The notes beneath the pieces were generated by a model that worked only from the letters and a program-made list of their open reading frames with translations, searched no databases and was not told the origin of the DNA. A stretch of 64,000 nt of DNA from the NCBI RefSeq assembly GCF_003933745.1, contig NZ_RSEB01000001.1:868001-932000 (forward strand), in the 5' to 3' direction. The stretch is from Glycomyces terrestris (GTDB lineage Bacteria > Actinomycetota > Actinomycetes > Mycobacteriales > Micromonosporaceae). The position numbers and the translations under genes are program-made. This document shows positions 1 to 7,821 of the stretch, one piece after another. Positions within the stretch are counted from its first letter, which is position 1, and the number at the start of each line of letters is the position of its first letter.

Positions 1-101
1 CCGGGGAGGGCGGCGGCCCAGGCGCCCATGACGAAGCCGGAGGTGGCGAAGGCGGCGTGGAGGCCGAGGCGGGCGCGGCGCAGCGCGAGAGGGTCGGACA
101 T
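1..101 (-). CDS. MFS transporter, N-terminal fragment (cut by window edge)
   Basis: Only the first 33 codons are present; the gene continues beyond position 1. The visible residues (MSDPLALRRARLGLHAAF, then TSGFVMGAWAAALP) form a short basic cytoplasmic leader followed by the first hydrophobic helix with the G-x-W-A-A-x-(I/L)P pattern common at the start of FucP/YbjJ-like major facilitator transporters. It is divergent from the ROK regulator gene at 220, and the space between them holds inverted repeats, so the regulator may control this transporter. Substrate unknown; family assignment rests on one helix only. Confidence 0.6.
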   Translation of the reverse strand, partial: MSDPLALRRARLGLHAAFATSGFVMGAWAAALP

Positions 102-127
102 GGGGTCCCGTTCCGGAGAGCAGTTTT

Positions 128-179
128 GTTCTTGGTGAGAACATAACAGGGCGGGGGCCGCCCGTCAACGGTTATGTTC
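128..179. promoter_or_regulatory. Inverted-repeat operator candidates between MFS and ROK genes
   Basis: Two overlapping dyads lie in the divergent gap. One is GTTCT-TGGTG-AGAAC (128-142). The other pairs GAACATAAC (139-147) with GTTATGTTC (171-179), perfect 9-nt arms 23 nt apart. ROK regulators commonly autoregulate through inverted repeats in such gaps; binding here is inferred. Confidence 0.5.
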
Positions 180-207
180 CGACCGGGCACAAATGTGTGG
201 CGGCTGG

Positions 208-213
208 CATAAT
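208..213 (+). promoter_or_regulatory. -10 box of leaderless ROK regulator mRNA
   Basis: CATAAT preceded by TGG (extended -10) lies 6 nt before the ATG at 220. This places the transcription start on or next to the A of the start codon and favours that start over the ATG at 193. No good -35 is visible. Confidence 0.5.
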
Positions 214-219
214 CCCTCC

Positions 220-1386
220 ATGCCGCAGACGATGACGAGCGCCGACCTGAGGATTCACAACCAGGTGCGGCTCCTGCGCGCCGTGCACGGCGCCGCCGCG
301 CCGGTGACGCGGGCCGAGGCCGCGCGGCTACTGGGCATCGGCCGGAACACCGCCGCGGCGCTCGTGGGCGAGCTGGAGCAGGCGCGGCTGCTGCACGAGG
401 TGCCCGCGGAGGCCGGCGGGCGGGGGCGGCCCACGACGCTCCTCGTGCCGCATCCCGAAGGGCCGCTTGCGTTCGCGGTGGACTTCCGGGAGGACACGTG
501 GACGCTCGCGTCCGTGGAGCTCGGCGGTGCGGCGACCGGACTCGAAGAGGGCGAGCACGACCGGACCCCGCGGGCGTTCGCCGCGATCCGGGCCGCGATC
601 GGGCGGCACGCGAGCGACCGGCTCGCGGTCGTCGGCTTCGCGACGTCCGGCCCCATCCGCGACGGGCGGCGCCTCCACATCTCGCATCTCGGCTGGGACG
701 AGGTGGACCTCGGCGACCTCGTCGGCCCGGACTGGCCGGCGACGCTGGTCGACAACGACGCGCGGCTCGCCGGGCTCGCCGAGGCGCGGCGGGGGGCGCT
801 GCGCGGCGTCGGGACCGCGATGCACTTCCACATCGACTTCGACATCGGCGGCACGCTCCTGCTGCACGGCGACGCGCAGCGCGGCGGGCACAACATCGCG
901 GGCGAGTTCGGGCACATGCCGCTCACGGGGTCCGGACTCGAGTGCATGTGCGGGGTGCGCGGGTGCTGGAGCCTCGACGTGGGTGCGAACGCGCTCGTGC
1001 GGCGCTTCGGGGCCCGGCCCGGCTACGGGGAGGGGCGCGCGCTGGCGCGGGAGATCCTGCGGCGGGCAGCGGACGGCGACGCCGAGGCGGCGGCCGCCGT
1101 TGACGCGAACGCGGCCGCGCTCGGACGCGGCCTGGGCGCGCTCGCGAACGCGCTCGACCCGGAGGCGATCAGCCTCTCCGGGCTCGGCGTGGACCTGATC
1201 CGGCTGCGGCGCGAGGTGATCGAGGCGCACTGCGCCGCGGGCCTGATGGCGTTCCGCCGCGGCGAGCCGCCGCGGATCGTCGCCGGCACGGTCGGCGAGG
1301 CGGGCCCGCTCACGGGCGCGGCCGAGATCGCCTGGGACGCCATCCTGGCCCCCGATCGGGTGAAAGACCGCCTCCAGGGCGCTTGA
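220..1386 (+). CDS. ROK family transcriptional regulator
   Basis: A 388-residue protein with an N-terminal winged helix-turn-helix (about residues 15-65; the stretch AARLLGIGRNTAAALVGEL is the recognition part) and a C-terminal ROK sugar-kinase fold. The ROK zinc site is visible as GHMPLTGSGLECMCGVRGCW (Cys-x-Cys-x4-Cys). The usual phosphate motif DxGxT is replaced by VDFREDTW, so kinase activity is unlikely and the domain probably only senses a sugar ligand. The start at 220 follows a -10 box by 6 nt; an in-frame ATG at 193 is possible but lies upstream of that box. It is divergent from an MFS gene and faces the araBDA operon. The inducer is unknown; a pentose is plausible from context. Confidence 0.85.
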   Translation: MPQTMTSADLRIHNQVRLLRAVHGAAAPVTRAEAARLLGIGRNTAAALVGELEQARLLHEVPAEAGGRGRPTTLLVPHPEGPLAFAVDFREDTWTLASVELGGAATGLEEGEHDRTPRAFAAIRAAIGRHASDRLAVVGFATSGPIRDGRRLHISHLGWDEVDLGDLVGPDWPATLVDNDARLAGLAEARRGALRGVGTAMHFHIDFDIGGTLLLHGDAQRGGHNIAGEFGHMPLTGSGLECMCGVRGCWSLDVGANALVRRFGARPGYGEGRALAREILRRAADGDAEAAAAVDANAAALGRGLGALANALDPEAISLSGLGVDLIRLRREVIEAHCAAGLMAFRRGEPPRIVAGTVGEAGPLTGAAEIAWDAILAPDRVKDRLQGA

Positions 1387-1710
1387 ACGACCGGTTCTTG
1401 TCGGACCCCTCGGCAATGCTGGCCCCAGACTGGCGTCCCCCTCTGGGCGGGTGGGGGCTGGGGACGGTATTCGGCCTTCAGCTCTTCACGCGCGCGCGGT
1501 GTCCGCAGCGCCGGCGCAGTTCGCGGCGTCCACTGAGGCGGGCCCGGCCGGTCCGCGGCGGACCTAGGCTCAAGTTCCGCGGCTCCAAGGTCCTCATGGG
1601 GCCCGGCCGCGGTCCGCGGCGTCGATCGGCGCACGCTGCATCGTCCGCCCGGCGGGCGCTCCTCCCGGCGCCCGTTCCGCCGCCGCCCCGCCGGCGTCCG
1701 GAGAGACGCC
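1387..1710. other. Non-coding gap between convergent ROK and araA genes
   Basis: About 320 nt of very GC-rich sequence between the ends of two convergent genes. Apart from the terminator hairpin that follows at 1711, no coding pattern, tRNA or clear regulatory site is seen. Confidence 0.5.
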
Positions 1711-1738
1711 GGAGGGCGGGCCCGCGGGCCCGCCCTCC
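1711..1738. terminator. Bidirectional terminator hairpin, ROK / araA
   Basis: A perfect 28-nt palindrome with arms GGAGGGCGGGCCCG and CGGGCCCGCCCTCC. It sits 23 nt beyond the araA stop and between two convergent genes. There is no U-run, as is common in actinobacteria. Confidence 0.7.
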
Positions 1739-1761
1739 TTGCGCCGTATGCCTTCGCAGCC

Positions 1762-3258
1762 CTAAATGCCGCCCTCGAGGTGGTGGTACACCTGGTTCCA
1801 GCGCAGCTCCTGCTTGAACTCGCGGGCGTTGGTGTCGCCGTCGATGGTCACCAGCTCGACGCCGGCGATCTCCGCGAAGTCCTCCATGACCTCCCGGCCG
1901 AAGGCCTGCGTGAAGGAGGTGTGGTGGGGGCCGCCGGCCGTCAGCCACGCCTCGGCCGAGGTCTGGAGGTCCGGGCGCGGCACCCACACGGCGCGCGCGA
2001 CCGGCAGGTTCGGGAGGTCCTCGTCGGGCTCGACCGTGTCGACCTCGTTCGCCACCAGGCGCAGCCGGGTGCCGAGGTCGAGGAGGCCGACCATGAGGGC
2101 CGGGCCGGGCGGCGCGGTGAAGACCAGGCGCACCGGGTCCTCCTTGCCGCCGATGCCGAGCGGGTGGATCTCCGCCTTCGGCCGCTCCGCGGCGATCGTC
2201 GGGCACACCTCGAGCATGTGCGCGCCCAGGATCTGCGGGGTCTCCGAGCCGAGGTTGTACGTGTAGTCCTCCATGAAGGACGTGCCGCCCTCCAGGCCCT
2301 GCGCCATGACCTTCATGAGGCGCACCAGGACCGCGGTCTTCCAGTCGCCCTCGCCGCCGAAGCCGTAGCCGTCGGCCATGAGGCGCTGCACCGCGATGCC
2401 CGGGAGCTGCTTGAGCTTCCCGAGGTCCTCGAAGGTGTCCGTGAACGCCTTCGCGCCGTGCTCTTCCAGGACCGAGCGCAGGCCCAGCTCGATGCGGGCC
2501 GCGTCGCGCAGCGACTCGTGCCGCTCGCCGCCGGCGCGCAGCTCGGGCACCACGTCGTACTCGGCCTCGTACACCGCGGCCAACTCGTCCACGGCCTTGT
2601 CCTCGATGGACGCGACCCGCTCGACGAGCTCGTTGACGCCGTAGGTGTTCACCTCGACGCCGAGGCGGATCTGGGCCTCGACCTTGTCGCCCTCGGTGAC
2701 GCCGACGTACCGCATGTTGTCGCCGAAGCGCACCAGCTTCAGGTTCTGGACCTCGTTCCAGCCCAGGGCGGCGCGCGCCCAGTTGCCGACGCGCTCCTGG
2801 ACCCGCGGGTCGCCCCAGTGGCCGACGACGGTCTTGCGGCGGTGGCGCAGGCGCGTGAGCATGTACCCGAACTCGCGGTCGCCGTGGGCGGCCTGGTTCA
2901 GGTTCATGAAGTCCATGTCGATGTCGGCCCACGGCAGGTCGCGGTTGTGCTGCGTGTGCAGGTGCAGCAGCGGCTTCTGGAGCGCGCCCAGGCCGGCGAT
3001 CCACATCTTCGACGGCGAGAACGTGTGCATCCAGGCGATCACGCCGATGCAGTCGTCGGCCGAGTTCGCCTCCAGCAGGACCCGCCGGATCTCCTCAGGG
3101 GTGGTCAGCACCGGCTTGGCGACGACCTTCACCGGGATCGCGGCGGCCCCGTCGAGCCCGGCCACGATGTCGGCCGAGTTCTGCGCGACCTGCTCGATCG
3201 CCTCCGGCCCGTACAGGTGCTGGCTGCCGGTGACGAACCACAGTTCTTTGTTTCCCAT
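1762..3258 (-). CDS. araA: L-arabinose isomerase
   Basis: Converts L-arabinose to L-ribulose in the cytoplasm, the first step of bacterial arabinose catabolism. The 498 residues match the family length. The metal and catalytic residues are recognisable: Glu in GEGDWKTA, Glu in [12 protein letters not shown], His in [11 protein letters not shown] and His in [12 protein letters not shown]. The N-terminus [19 protein letters not shown] is typical, and an AGGAAG ribosome site precedes the ATG. It is the last gene of araB-araD-araA, only 6 nt after araD, and is followed by a strong hairpin. Confidence 0.96.
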   Translation of the reverse strand: MGNKELWFVTGSQHLYGPEAIEQVAQNSADIVAGLDGAAAIPVKVVAKPVLTTPEEIRRVLLEANSADDCIGVIAWMHTFSPSKMWIAGLGALQKPLLHLHTQHNRDLPWADIDMDFMNLNQAAHGDREFGYMLTRLRHRRKTVVGHWGDPRVQERVGNWARAALGWNEVQNLKLVRFGDNMRYVGVTEGDKVEAQIRLGVEVNTYGVNELVERVASIEDKAVDELAAVYEAEYDVVPELRAGGERHESLRDAARIELGLRSVLEEHGAKAFTDTFEDLGKLKQLPGIAVQRLMADGYGFGGEGDWKTAVLVRLMKVMAQGLEGGTSFMEDYTYNLGSETPQILGAHMLEVCPTIAAERPKAEIHPLGIGGKEDPVRLVFTAPPGPALMVGLLDLGTRLRLVANEVDTVEPDEDLPNLPVARAVWVPRPDLQTSAEAWLTAGGPHHTSFTQAFGREVMEDFAEIAGVELVTIDGDTNAREFKQELRWNQVYHHLEGGI

Positions 3259-3264
3259 TGCTTC

Positions 3265-3954
3265 CTACTGCTCCTTCGGGGCGGGCTGCTGGCCGTAGAC
3301 GTTCTGGTAGCGGTCGTAGAGGCGGTCGATGTCGGCCTGCGGGATCGGCACCGGCTCGCCGAGCTGGCGCGAGATGTGGACCGTGCGCGCCACGTCCTCG
3401 GCCATCACCGCGGCCTTCACCGCGGCCTTCGGGTCCTTGCCGATGGTGAAGACGCCGTGGTTCTGCATGATCACCGCCGGGGAGCGGTGCCCGCGCAGGG
3501 TCTCCACGATGCCCTTGCCGATCGCGTCCGAGCCGATGAGCGCGAACGGGCCCAGCGGGATCTCCCCGCCGAACTCGTCGGCCATCGCCGTCAGCACGCA
3601 CGGGATCGGCTCGGCCCGCGCGGCCCACGCCGTCGCGTACGGGCTGTGCGTGTGCACCACCCCGCCGACCTCCGGCATCCGCTGGTAGACCTCGTTGTGG
3701 CTCTCCGCGTCCGACGACGGCGCCAGGTCGCCTTCGAGGACCTTGCCCTCGAGGTCGGTCACGACCATCAGCTCGGGGGTGAGGTCGTCGTACGAGACCC
3801 CGCTCGGCTTGATGACGATCAGGTCGGTGCCCGGGACGCGGCCCGAGACGTTCCCGCTGGTCCAGGTCACCAGGCCCCAGCGCAGGAGCTCGGCGTGGAG
3901 CGCGCACACGCGCTCCTTCATCTCCAGGACGGCGGCGGTCGATCGATAGGGCAT
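3265..3954 (-). CDS. araD: L-ribulose-5-phosphate 4-epimerase
   Basis: Epimerises L-ribulose 5-phosphate to D-xylulose 5-phosphate, feeding the pentose phosphate pathway. A 229-residue class II aldolase/epimerase-fold protein: phosphate-binding TSGNVSGR near the N-terminus and KPSGVSYDDL, zinc-ligand histidines in VVHTHSPYA and a further His in MQNHGVFTIG. The ATG at 3954 has AGGAGG 8 nt upstream. It lies 43 nt after araB and 6 nt before araA, clearly one operon. Fuculose aldolases share the fold, but context supports AraD. Confidence 0.93.
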   Translation of the reverse strand: MPYRSTAAVLEMKERVCALHAELLRWGLVTWTSGNVSGRVPGTDLIVIKPSGVSYDDLTPELMVVTDLEGKVLEGDLAPSSDAESHNEVYQRMPEVGGVVHTHSPYATAWAARAEPIPCVLTAMADEFGGEIPLGPFALIGSDAIGKGIVETLRGHRSPAVIMQNHGVFTIGKDPKAAVKAAVMAEDVARTVHISRQLGEPVPIPQADIDRLYDRYQNVYGQQPAPKEQ

Positions 3955-3997
3955 CAGCGGTTCCTCCTGTTCGGGGCGGCGGGCGACGGGTGCGCGC

Positions 3998-5662
3998 TCA
4001 CCGCGTCGCCTCGACGGCGATCTCGTTGAGCGTGTGCAGGGCGCGCGAGCCGCCGCGGCCGAAGTGGTCGTGCAGCTCCTCGTAGACGGCGTACAGCCGG
4101 TCGTAGGCGTCGGCGCGGGCCTCGTCGGGCACGTACGCGTGCCGCTCGACCTTGCCCATCGCCTCCGAGGCGGCGTGGATGTCCGGGTAGGCGCCCGCGG
4201 CGACGGCCGCGTGGATCGCCGAGCCCAGGGCCGGGCCCTGCTCGGAGGTGAGGACCGTGATCGGCATGCGCAGCACGTCCGCGTAGGTCTGCATGAGCCA
4301 CTTGTTCTTCAGCAGCCCGCCCGCGGCCACGAACTCCTCGATCGGCACGCCCGCCTTGACGAGCGTCTCCACGACCATGCGGGTCCCGAACGCGGTGGCC
4401 TCGACCAGCGCGCGGTAGATCTCCTCCGGCTTCGTCTGGAGGCCCAGGCCCAGGATCGCGCCGTGCAGGGCGTGGTCGACCAGGACCGAGCGGTTCCCCG
4501 AGTGCCAGTCGAGCGCGACCAGGCCGTGCGCGCCCACGGGCTGCTCGGCGGCGAGTTCGGTCAGGTACTCGTGGATGGAGATCCCGCGCTTCGCGGCCTC
4601 CTCGGTGTACGCGGCCGGGACGCCGTTCCTGGTGAACCACGCGAAGATGTCGCCGACGCCGGACTGGCCGGCCTCGTAGCCCCACAGGCCCTTGGTGATG
4701 CCGTCGCGGACCACGCCGCACATCCCCGGGGCCTCCTTGAGCTCCTCGCCGTTGACGACGTGGCAGGTGCTGGTGCCCATGATGGCGACCATCTTGCCGG
4801 GGCCGACGGCCTTCGCGGAGGCGGCGGTGACGTGCGCGTCGACGTTGCCGACCGCGATCACGGTGCCCGCGTTCAGGCCCGTCCACTCGGCGGCCTCCGC
4901 GGTGAGCTCGCCGGCCTTGTCGCCCAGGGCCGACAGCGGGTGCTCCATCTTGGCGTTGAAGTCCGCGAAATCGGGGTTCAGGGCCGCGAGGTACTCGCGG
5001 GAGGGGCGCTGCCCGTCCTGGACGATGCCCTTGTACCCGGCGGTGCAGGAGTTCCGGGTCTCCTGGCCGCACAGCTGCCAGATGATCCAGTCGGCGGCCT
5101 CGATCCAGCGGTCGGCGCGCGCGTACAGCTCCGGGTCCTCCTCGAGGAGCTGGAGGCCCTTGGCGTAGGCCCACTCCGAGGAGATCTTGCCGCCGTAGCG
5201 CGGCAGCCACGACTCGCCGCGCTCGGCCGCGACCGCGTTGATGCGGTCGGCCTGGCCCTGGGCGGCGTGGTGCTTCCACAGCTTCGGCCACGCGTGCGGG
5301 CGCTCGCGGTACTCGTCGAGCTCGCACAGCGGCGTGCCGTCGGCGGTCGTCGGCAGGATCGTGCAGGCGGTGAAGTCGGTGGCGACGCCGATCACCTGGT
5401 CGGCGCTGACGCCGGCGGCGGCCAGCGCGGCCGGGACGGCGCGCTTGAGGACCTCGACCCAGTCGTTCGGGTCCTGGAGCGCCCAGCTGCGCGGCAGGCG
5501 GACGCCGGAGCCGGGGAGGGACTCCTCGATGGCGCCGTGCGCGTAGACGTGCTCGGCGCTGGCGAGTTCGCGGCCGTCGGCTACCGACGCGACGACGACG
5601 CGGCCCGAGAGCGTGCCGAAGTCGATCCCGATAGCAACGGCACCGTTGTCGCTGCCAGTCAT
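3998..5662 (-). CDS. araB: Ribulokinase
   Basis: ATP-dependent phosphorylation of L-ribulose to L-ribulose 5-phosphate. A 554-residue FGGY-family kinase: N-terminal actin-like ATPase motif IGIDFGTLSGRVVV, the sugar-contact stretch ALDWHSGNRSVLVD in the middle and the C-terminal domain with AAGGLLKNKWLMQTYADVL. The ATG at 5662 is chosen because AAGGAGG lies 6 nt upstream and the kinase motif starts a few residues later; upstream in-frame starts would add a sequence unlike the family. First gene of araBDA, with a dyad site about 36 nt upstream of the start. Confidence 0.95.
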   Translation of the reverse strand: MTGSDNGAVAIGIDFGTLSGRVVVASVADGRELASAEHVYAHGAIEESLPGSGVRLPRSWALQDPNDWVEVLKRAVPAALAAAGVSADQVIGVATDFTACTILPTTADGTPLCELDEYRERPHAWPKLWKHHAAQGQADRINAVAAERGESWLPRYGGKISSEWAYAKGLQLLEEDPELYARADRWIEAADWIIWQLCGQETRNSCTAGYKGIVQDGQRPSREYLAALNPDFADFNAKMEHPLSALGDKAGELTAEAAEWTGLNAGTVIAVGNVDAHVTAASAKAVGPGKMVAIMGTSTCHVVNGEELKEAPGMCGVVRDGITKGLWGYEAGQSGVGDIFAWFTRNGVPAAYTEEAAKRGISIHEYLTELAAEQPVGAHGLVALDWHSGNRSVLVDHALHGAILGLGLQTKPEEIYRALVEATAFGTRMVVETLVKAGVPIEEFVAAGGLLKNKWLMQTYADVLRMPITVLTSEQGPALGSAIHAAVAAGAYPDIHAASEAMGKVERHAYVPDEARADAYDRLYAVYEELHDHFGRGGSRALHTLNEIAVEATR

Positions 5663-5697
5663 GTGCGGCCTCCTTGGGGGATGCTCGTTCAACGGAA

Positions 5698-5709
5698 GTG
5701 ACCGTTCAC
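5698..5709. promoter_or_regulatory. Dyad upstream of araB, possible LacI/GntR-type operator
   Basis: GTGACCGTTCAC has arms GTGA/TCAC around a central CG, with one mismatched pair. It lies 36-47 nt upstream of araB and matches the general shape of operators used by LacI/GntR regulators of arabinose genes in actinobacteria. No regulator gene of that type is adjacent; assignment is inference. Confidence 0.4.
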
Positions 5710-6169
5710 ATGCGGGGATTCCCCCGCGGTGAAGCGCAGTGAGCCAGCTGCGCACACGACGGAAGACGGCTGCACACAGGTGGACCCCCCACAACCTAAC
5801 GCATCCGCACGTTCAGGACCAGTCGCGGTCAGGCGTTCCGTCGAATAAAGCGGACATGGGGGCCCGTTCCGGAGCGCCCGGCGGACCCGCCCGCGCACCC
5901 GGCGCGCCCGACTGTGACCTACGTCCCGTCCGGCTGCCAGACGAGGGCCCGGAGCGGAGCGCGGGGCGGGGGCTGTCGGACCCGTCGGGCAGGGTTGATG
6001 CCGGGGGCCCACCGATGTCCGTTTTGCACGGACCCTCCGTTCACGTTCCCCACCCGCACCCCCACCCCGTGCCCTGACCGGGGGTGAAAGCGCTCCGTGG
6101 CCCGGCCCGTTCGAGGTTCCGGCCGTCCCGCCGCCCGGCGCCGCCGATCCCGAGGACGACCGGGCACAG
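5710..6169. other. Long upstream region of araBDA without visible gene
   Basis: About 460 nt between the araB dyad and the terminator at 6170. Overlapping frames exist on both strands but none has a recognisable product or ribosome site. A small hairpin, GCGGGG-N4-CCCCGC, lies at about 5714-5729 just upstream of the araB dyad. The araBDA promoter must lie here but no convincing -35/-10 pair was found. Confidence 0.5.
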
Positions 6170-6203
6170 CCGGGCCCCGGGAGCCATGGCTCCCGGGGCC
6201 CGG
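6170..6203. terminator. Terminator of the DUF3618/holin-like operon
   Basis: A perfect 34-nt palindrome; the half-site is CCGGGCCCCGGGAGCCA. It sits just past the stop of the minus-strand operon ending at 6217. Confidence 0.75.
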
Positions 6204-6216
6204 TGCGCGTCCGCCG

Positions 6217-6837
6217 TTATCGATGCAGGAGGCGGCGGAGCTTGGAGCGGCGCTTGAAGCGCAGGCGGTCGGCCGCCGAGCCGACCGCGGCGGCTGCGCG
6301 GTTCAGCTTCTTGCGGGCGTTCCTGCGGCTGCGCCTGGTGTTCTTGCGGGCGTCGCCGGCGGCGAGCTTCACCGCGGTCGCGGCGTTCGCGGCGGCGCTC
6401 CGGGCGCTGTCGCGAGCCGAGCGCTTCTCGGCCTTGCGGTGCCCGCGGGCGACGGCGACGGTGACGACAGCGGTGGTCACGGCTCCGGCCGCGGCGACCG
6501 CGACGGTGAACGGGTGGCGCCGCACGGGCGCGAAGGGCCCGTGGGCGTGCTCGGCGTCCGGGTCGAGCCCGAGGCGCTCGCGCAGCTCGTTCACGGAGTC
6601 GTTGATGTGGCGCCGGGCCTGCTCGGCCTCGCGCTCGAGCTCCTCGGTGGTCGCGGGCGGTGCCGGCTCGGCGGCTCCCGCGTCGTACTCGGCCCACTCG
6701 TGCTGGTGCTCGAGCTCGGCGGCCTCGTCGTGGCGCACGACGTCGACCTCCGGCTGGTACGGCATCCCGGTCGAGGGCGGCGGCACGAGGCCGACGCCGG
6801 GCGGCAGCCCGCCGGGCTGCATCGGCATGGCGGTCAT
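6217..6837 (-). CDS. DUF3618-type membrane-anchored protein
   Basis: A 206-residue protein of unknown function. A proline/acid-rich N-terminal third is followed by the DUF3618 motif TTEELEREAEQARRHINDSV with NELRERLGLDP (about residues 60-92), then a single hydrophobic helix (TVAVAAAGAVTTAVVTVAVA, about 105-125) and a very basic Ala/Arg/Lys C-terminus. The ATG overlaps the stop of the upstream holin-like gene (ATGA). DUF3618 proteins often travel with YqjE/holin-X proteins, as here, and are linked to envelope stress; the exact role is unknown. Confidence 0.8.
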   Translation of the reverse strand: MTAMPMQPGGLPPGVGLVPPPSTGMPYQPEVDVVRHDEAAELEHQHEWAEYDAGAAEPAPPATTEELEREAEQARRHINDSVNELRERLGLDPDAEHAHGPFAPVRRHPFTVAVAAAGAVTTAVVTVAVARGHRKAEKRSARDSARSAAANAATAVKLAAGDARKNTRRSRRNARKKLNRAAAAVGSAADRLRFKRRSKLRRLLHR

Positions 6838-7316
6838 CGGTTCATCCTTCCTCGCAGCGCCTCGGCGTCCTCCCGGGCGCGTTCCATGGTCTCGTCGGGG
6901 ACCGGCGGCAGCGCGCGCTTGATCATCGAGCGGCCGATGAGGGCCTCGATGCCCGCGATCGCGAACAGGACGGCGCCGACGACGAGCGCGGCCAGCCACG
7001 CCGGCCACACCAGGGCGAGCGCGAGTCCCGCCGCGAGCGCGAACGCGGCCCCGCCGTACAGCGCGAACACGCCGGCCGCGGCGAACATGCCGCCGCCCTT
7101 GGCGCCGCGCTTGGCCTTCTCGGCGACCTCGCGGGCGGCGAGCTGGGCCTCGATGCGGGCCAGGTGCGCCACCTCGGCGGTCAGGTCGCCGACGATGGCG
7201 CCCACGGAGCGGTCGTGGTCGTTCCAGTCGCGGCGGGGGCGCCGGGTCCACTCACCGGACTGCTCCCGTTCGCTCTGCCTGGCGGCCATCGCCTCGGGGT
7301 CGTGTCGAACCTCCAT
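6834..7316 (-). CDS. Phage-holin-like (YqjE/DUF1469, holin-X) membrane protein
   Basis: A 160-residue protein. A charged N-terminal region with DRSVGAIVGDLTAEVAHLAR and IEAQLAAREVAEKAKRG (about residues 35-72) precedes two transmembrane helices (about 75-97 and 100-122), the layout of the actinobacterial holin-X/YqjE family. Despite the family name there is no prophage here; it is a chromosomal housekeeping or stress membrane protein. Middle gene of a three-gene operon, overlapping the DUF3618 gene by 4 nt. Confidence 0.8.
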   Translation of the reverse strand: MEVRHDPEAMAARQSEREQSGEWTRRPRRDWNDHDRSVGAIVGDLTAEVAHLARIEAQLAAREVAEKAKRGAKGGGMFAAAGVFALYGGAAFALAAGLALALVWPAWLAALVVGAVLFAIAGIEALIGRSMIKRALPPVPDETMERAREDAEALRGRMNR

Positions 7317-7339
7317 GTCTCACTCACCTCTCCGCCGGG

Positions 7340-7672
7340 CTACTTCTTGCGCTCGACGGCGCGAAGGAGCTCGGCCTTGTTCATCTTGGAACGGCCCTCG
7401 ACGTTCTTGCGCCGGGCCTCCTGGTAGAGCTGCTCCTTGGTGCGGCCCTTGGGGCCCGAGTGCGAGCGCTTCCCGCCGCGCTTCGAGGACGACATGTCCT
7501 CGGTCGAGGTGCGGCTGGCGGTCTTCGTCTTGCCCTCGCGCGCCCGCTGCTTGTTCACGGTCCGGGCGGCGATCTCCTCGGCGCGGTCCTCGCTCTCACC
7601 GCGCTCCTCGGCGCTGTCCCGGATGTGCTTGTACTTGCGTTCTTCCTTGTCGGTCCACTGCTTCTGGGGCAT
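7340..7672 (-). CDS. Small basic protein of the so-called plasmid stabilization family
   Basis: 110 residues, highly charged. The pattern YKHIRDSAEERGESEDRAEEI, AARTVNKQRAREGKT, TSTEDMSSSKRGGKRSHSG and a C-terminal GRTKEQLYQEARRKNVEGRSK with KAELLRAV matches an actinobacterial family commonly annotated as plasmid stabilization protein. The C-terminal part resembles a Rho-N/SAP-like nucleic-acid-binding fold. There is no plasmid here, so the name is historical. First gene of the operon with the holin-like and DUF3618 genes; a SigB-type promoter candidate lies upstream. Confidence 0.75.
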   Translation of the reverse strand: MPQKQWTDKEERKYKHIRDSAEERGESEDRAEEIAARTVNKQRAREGKTKTASRTSTEDMSSSKRGGKRSHSGPKGRTKEQLYQEARRKNVEGRSKMNKAELLRAVERKK

Positions 7673-7718
7673 GGCCGTCTCACCTCCAGGCGGTCTCGGC
7701 CGGTCCGATGGGGACCGG

Positions 7719-7743
7719 GTTCCCGGCCCGGCGGCACGGAAAC
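7719..7743 (-). promoter_or_regulatory. SigB-type promoter candidate for the 7672-6217 operon
   Basis: On the minus strand: GTTT (7743-7740), 15-nt spacer, GGGAAC (7724-7719), 47 nt before the start codon. The shape fits the GTTT-N14/16-GGGNAN class read by SigB/SigF-type sigma factors, although the -10 deviates from GGGTAT. Confidence 0.45.
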
Positions 7744-7762
7744 CTCGGCCTGGAAACGCCCC

Positions 7763-7787
7763 GTTTCGGCCCGGCGGCGGCGGGTAG
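7763..7787 (+). promoter_or_regulatory. SigB-type promoter candidate for transketolase gene
   Basis: GTTT (7763-7766), a 15-nt spacer and GGGTAG (7782-7787), 34 nt before the transketolase ATG. Same spacing as the divergent site at 7719-7743 and the CBS-gene site at 9670-9694. Confidence 0.5.
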
Positions 7788-7821
7788 CCGGATCACCTGA
7801 GCAGGGAGCGGAGGGAACAGG

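Noticed and set aside
1477-1600. Further copy of the dispersed CTTCAG repeat
   Set aside because: A CTTCAGCTCTTCA word is present but the 11-nt spacing, TAGNNT and GGGGGCCC tail are missing.
1780-4029. A 749-codon open frame opposite araA and araD
   Set aside because: Same reason: antisense shadow of two well-identified enzymes.
6834-7316. Prophage (holin-family gene)
   Set aside because: The protein is of the chromosomal YqjE/holin-X type and no phage structural, lysin or integrase gene is nearby.
7340-7672. Plasmid maintenance locus
   Set aside because: The family name is misleading; no toxin-antitoxin, replication or partition genes accompany it.
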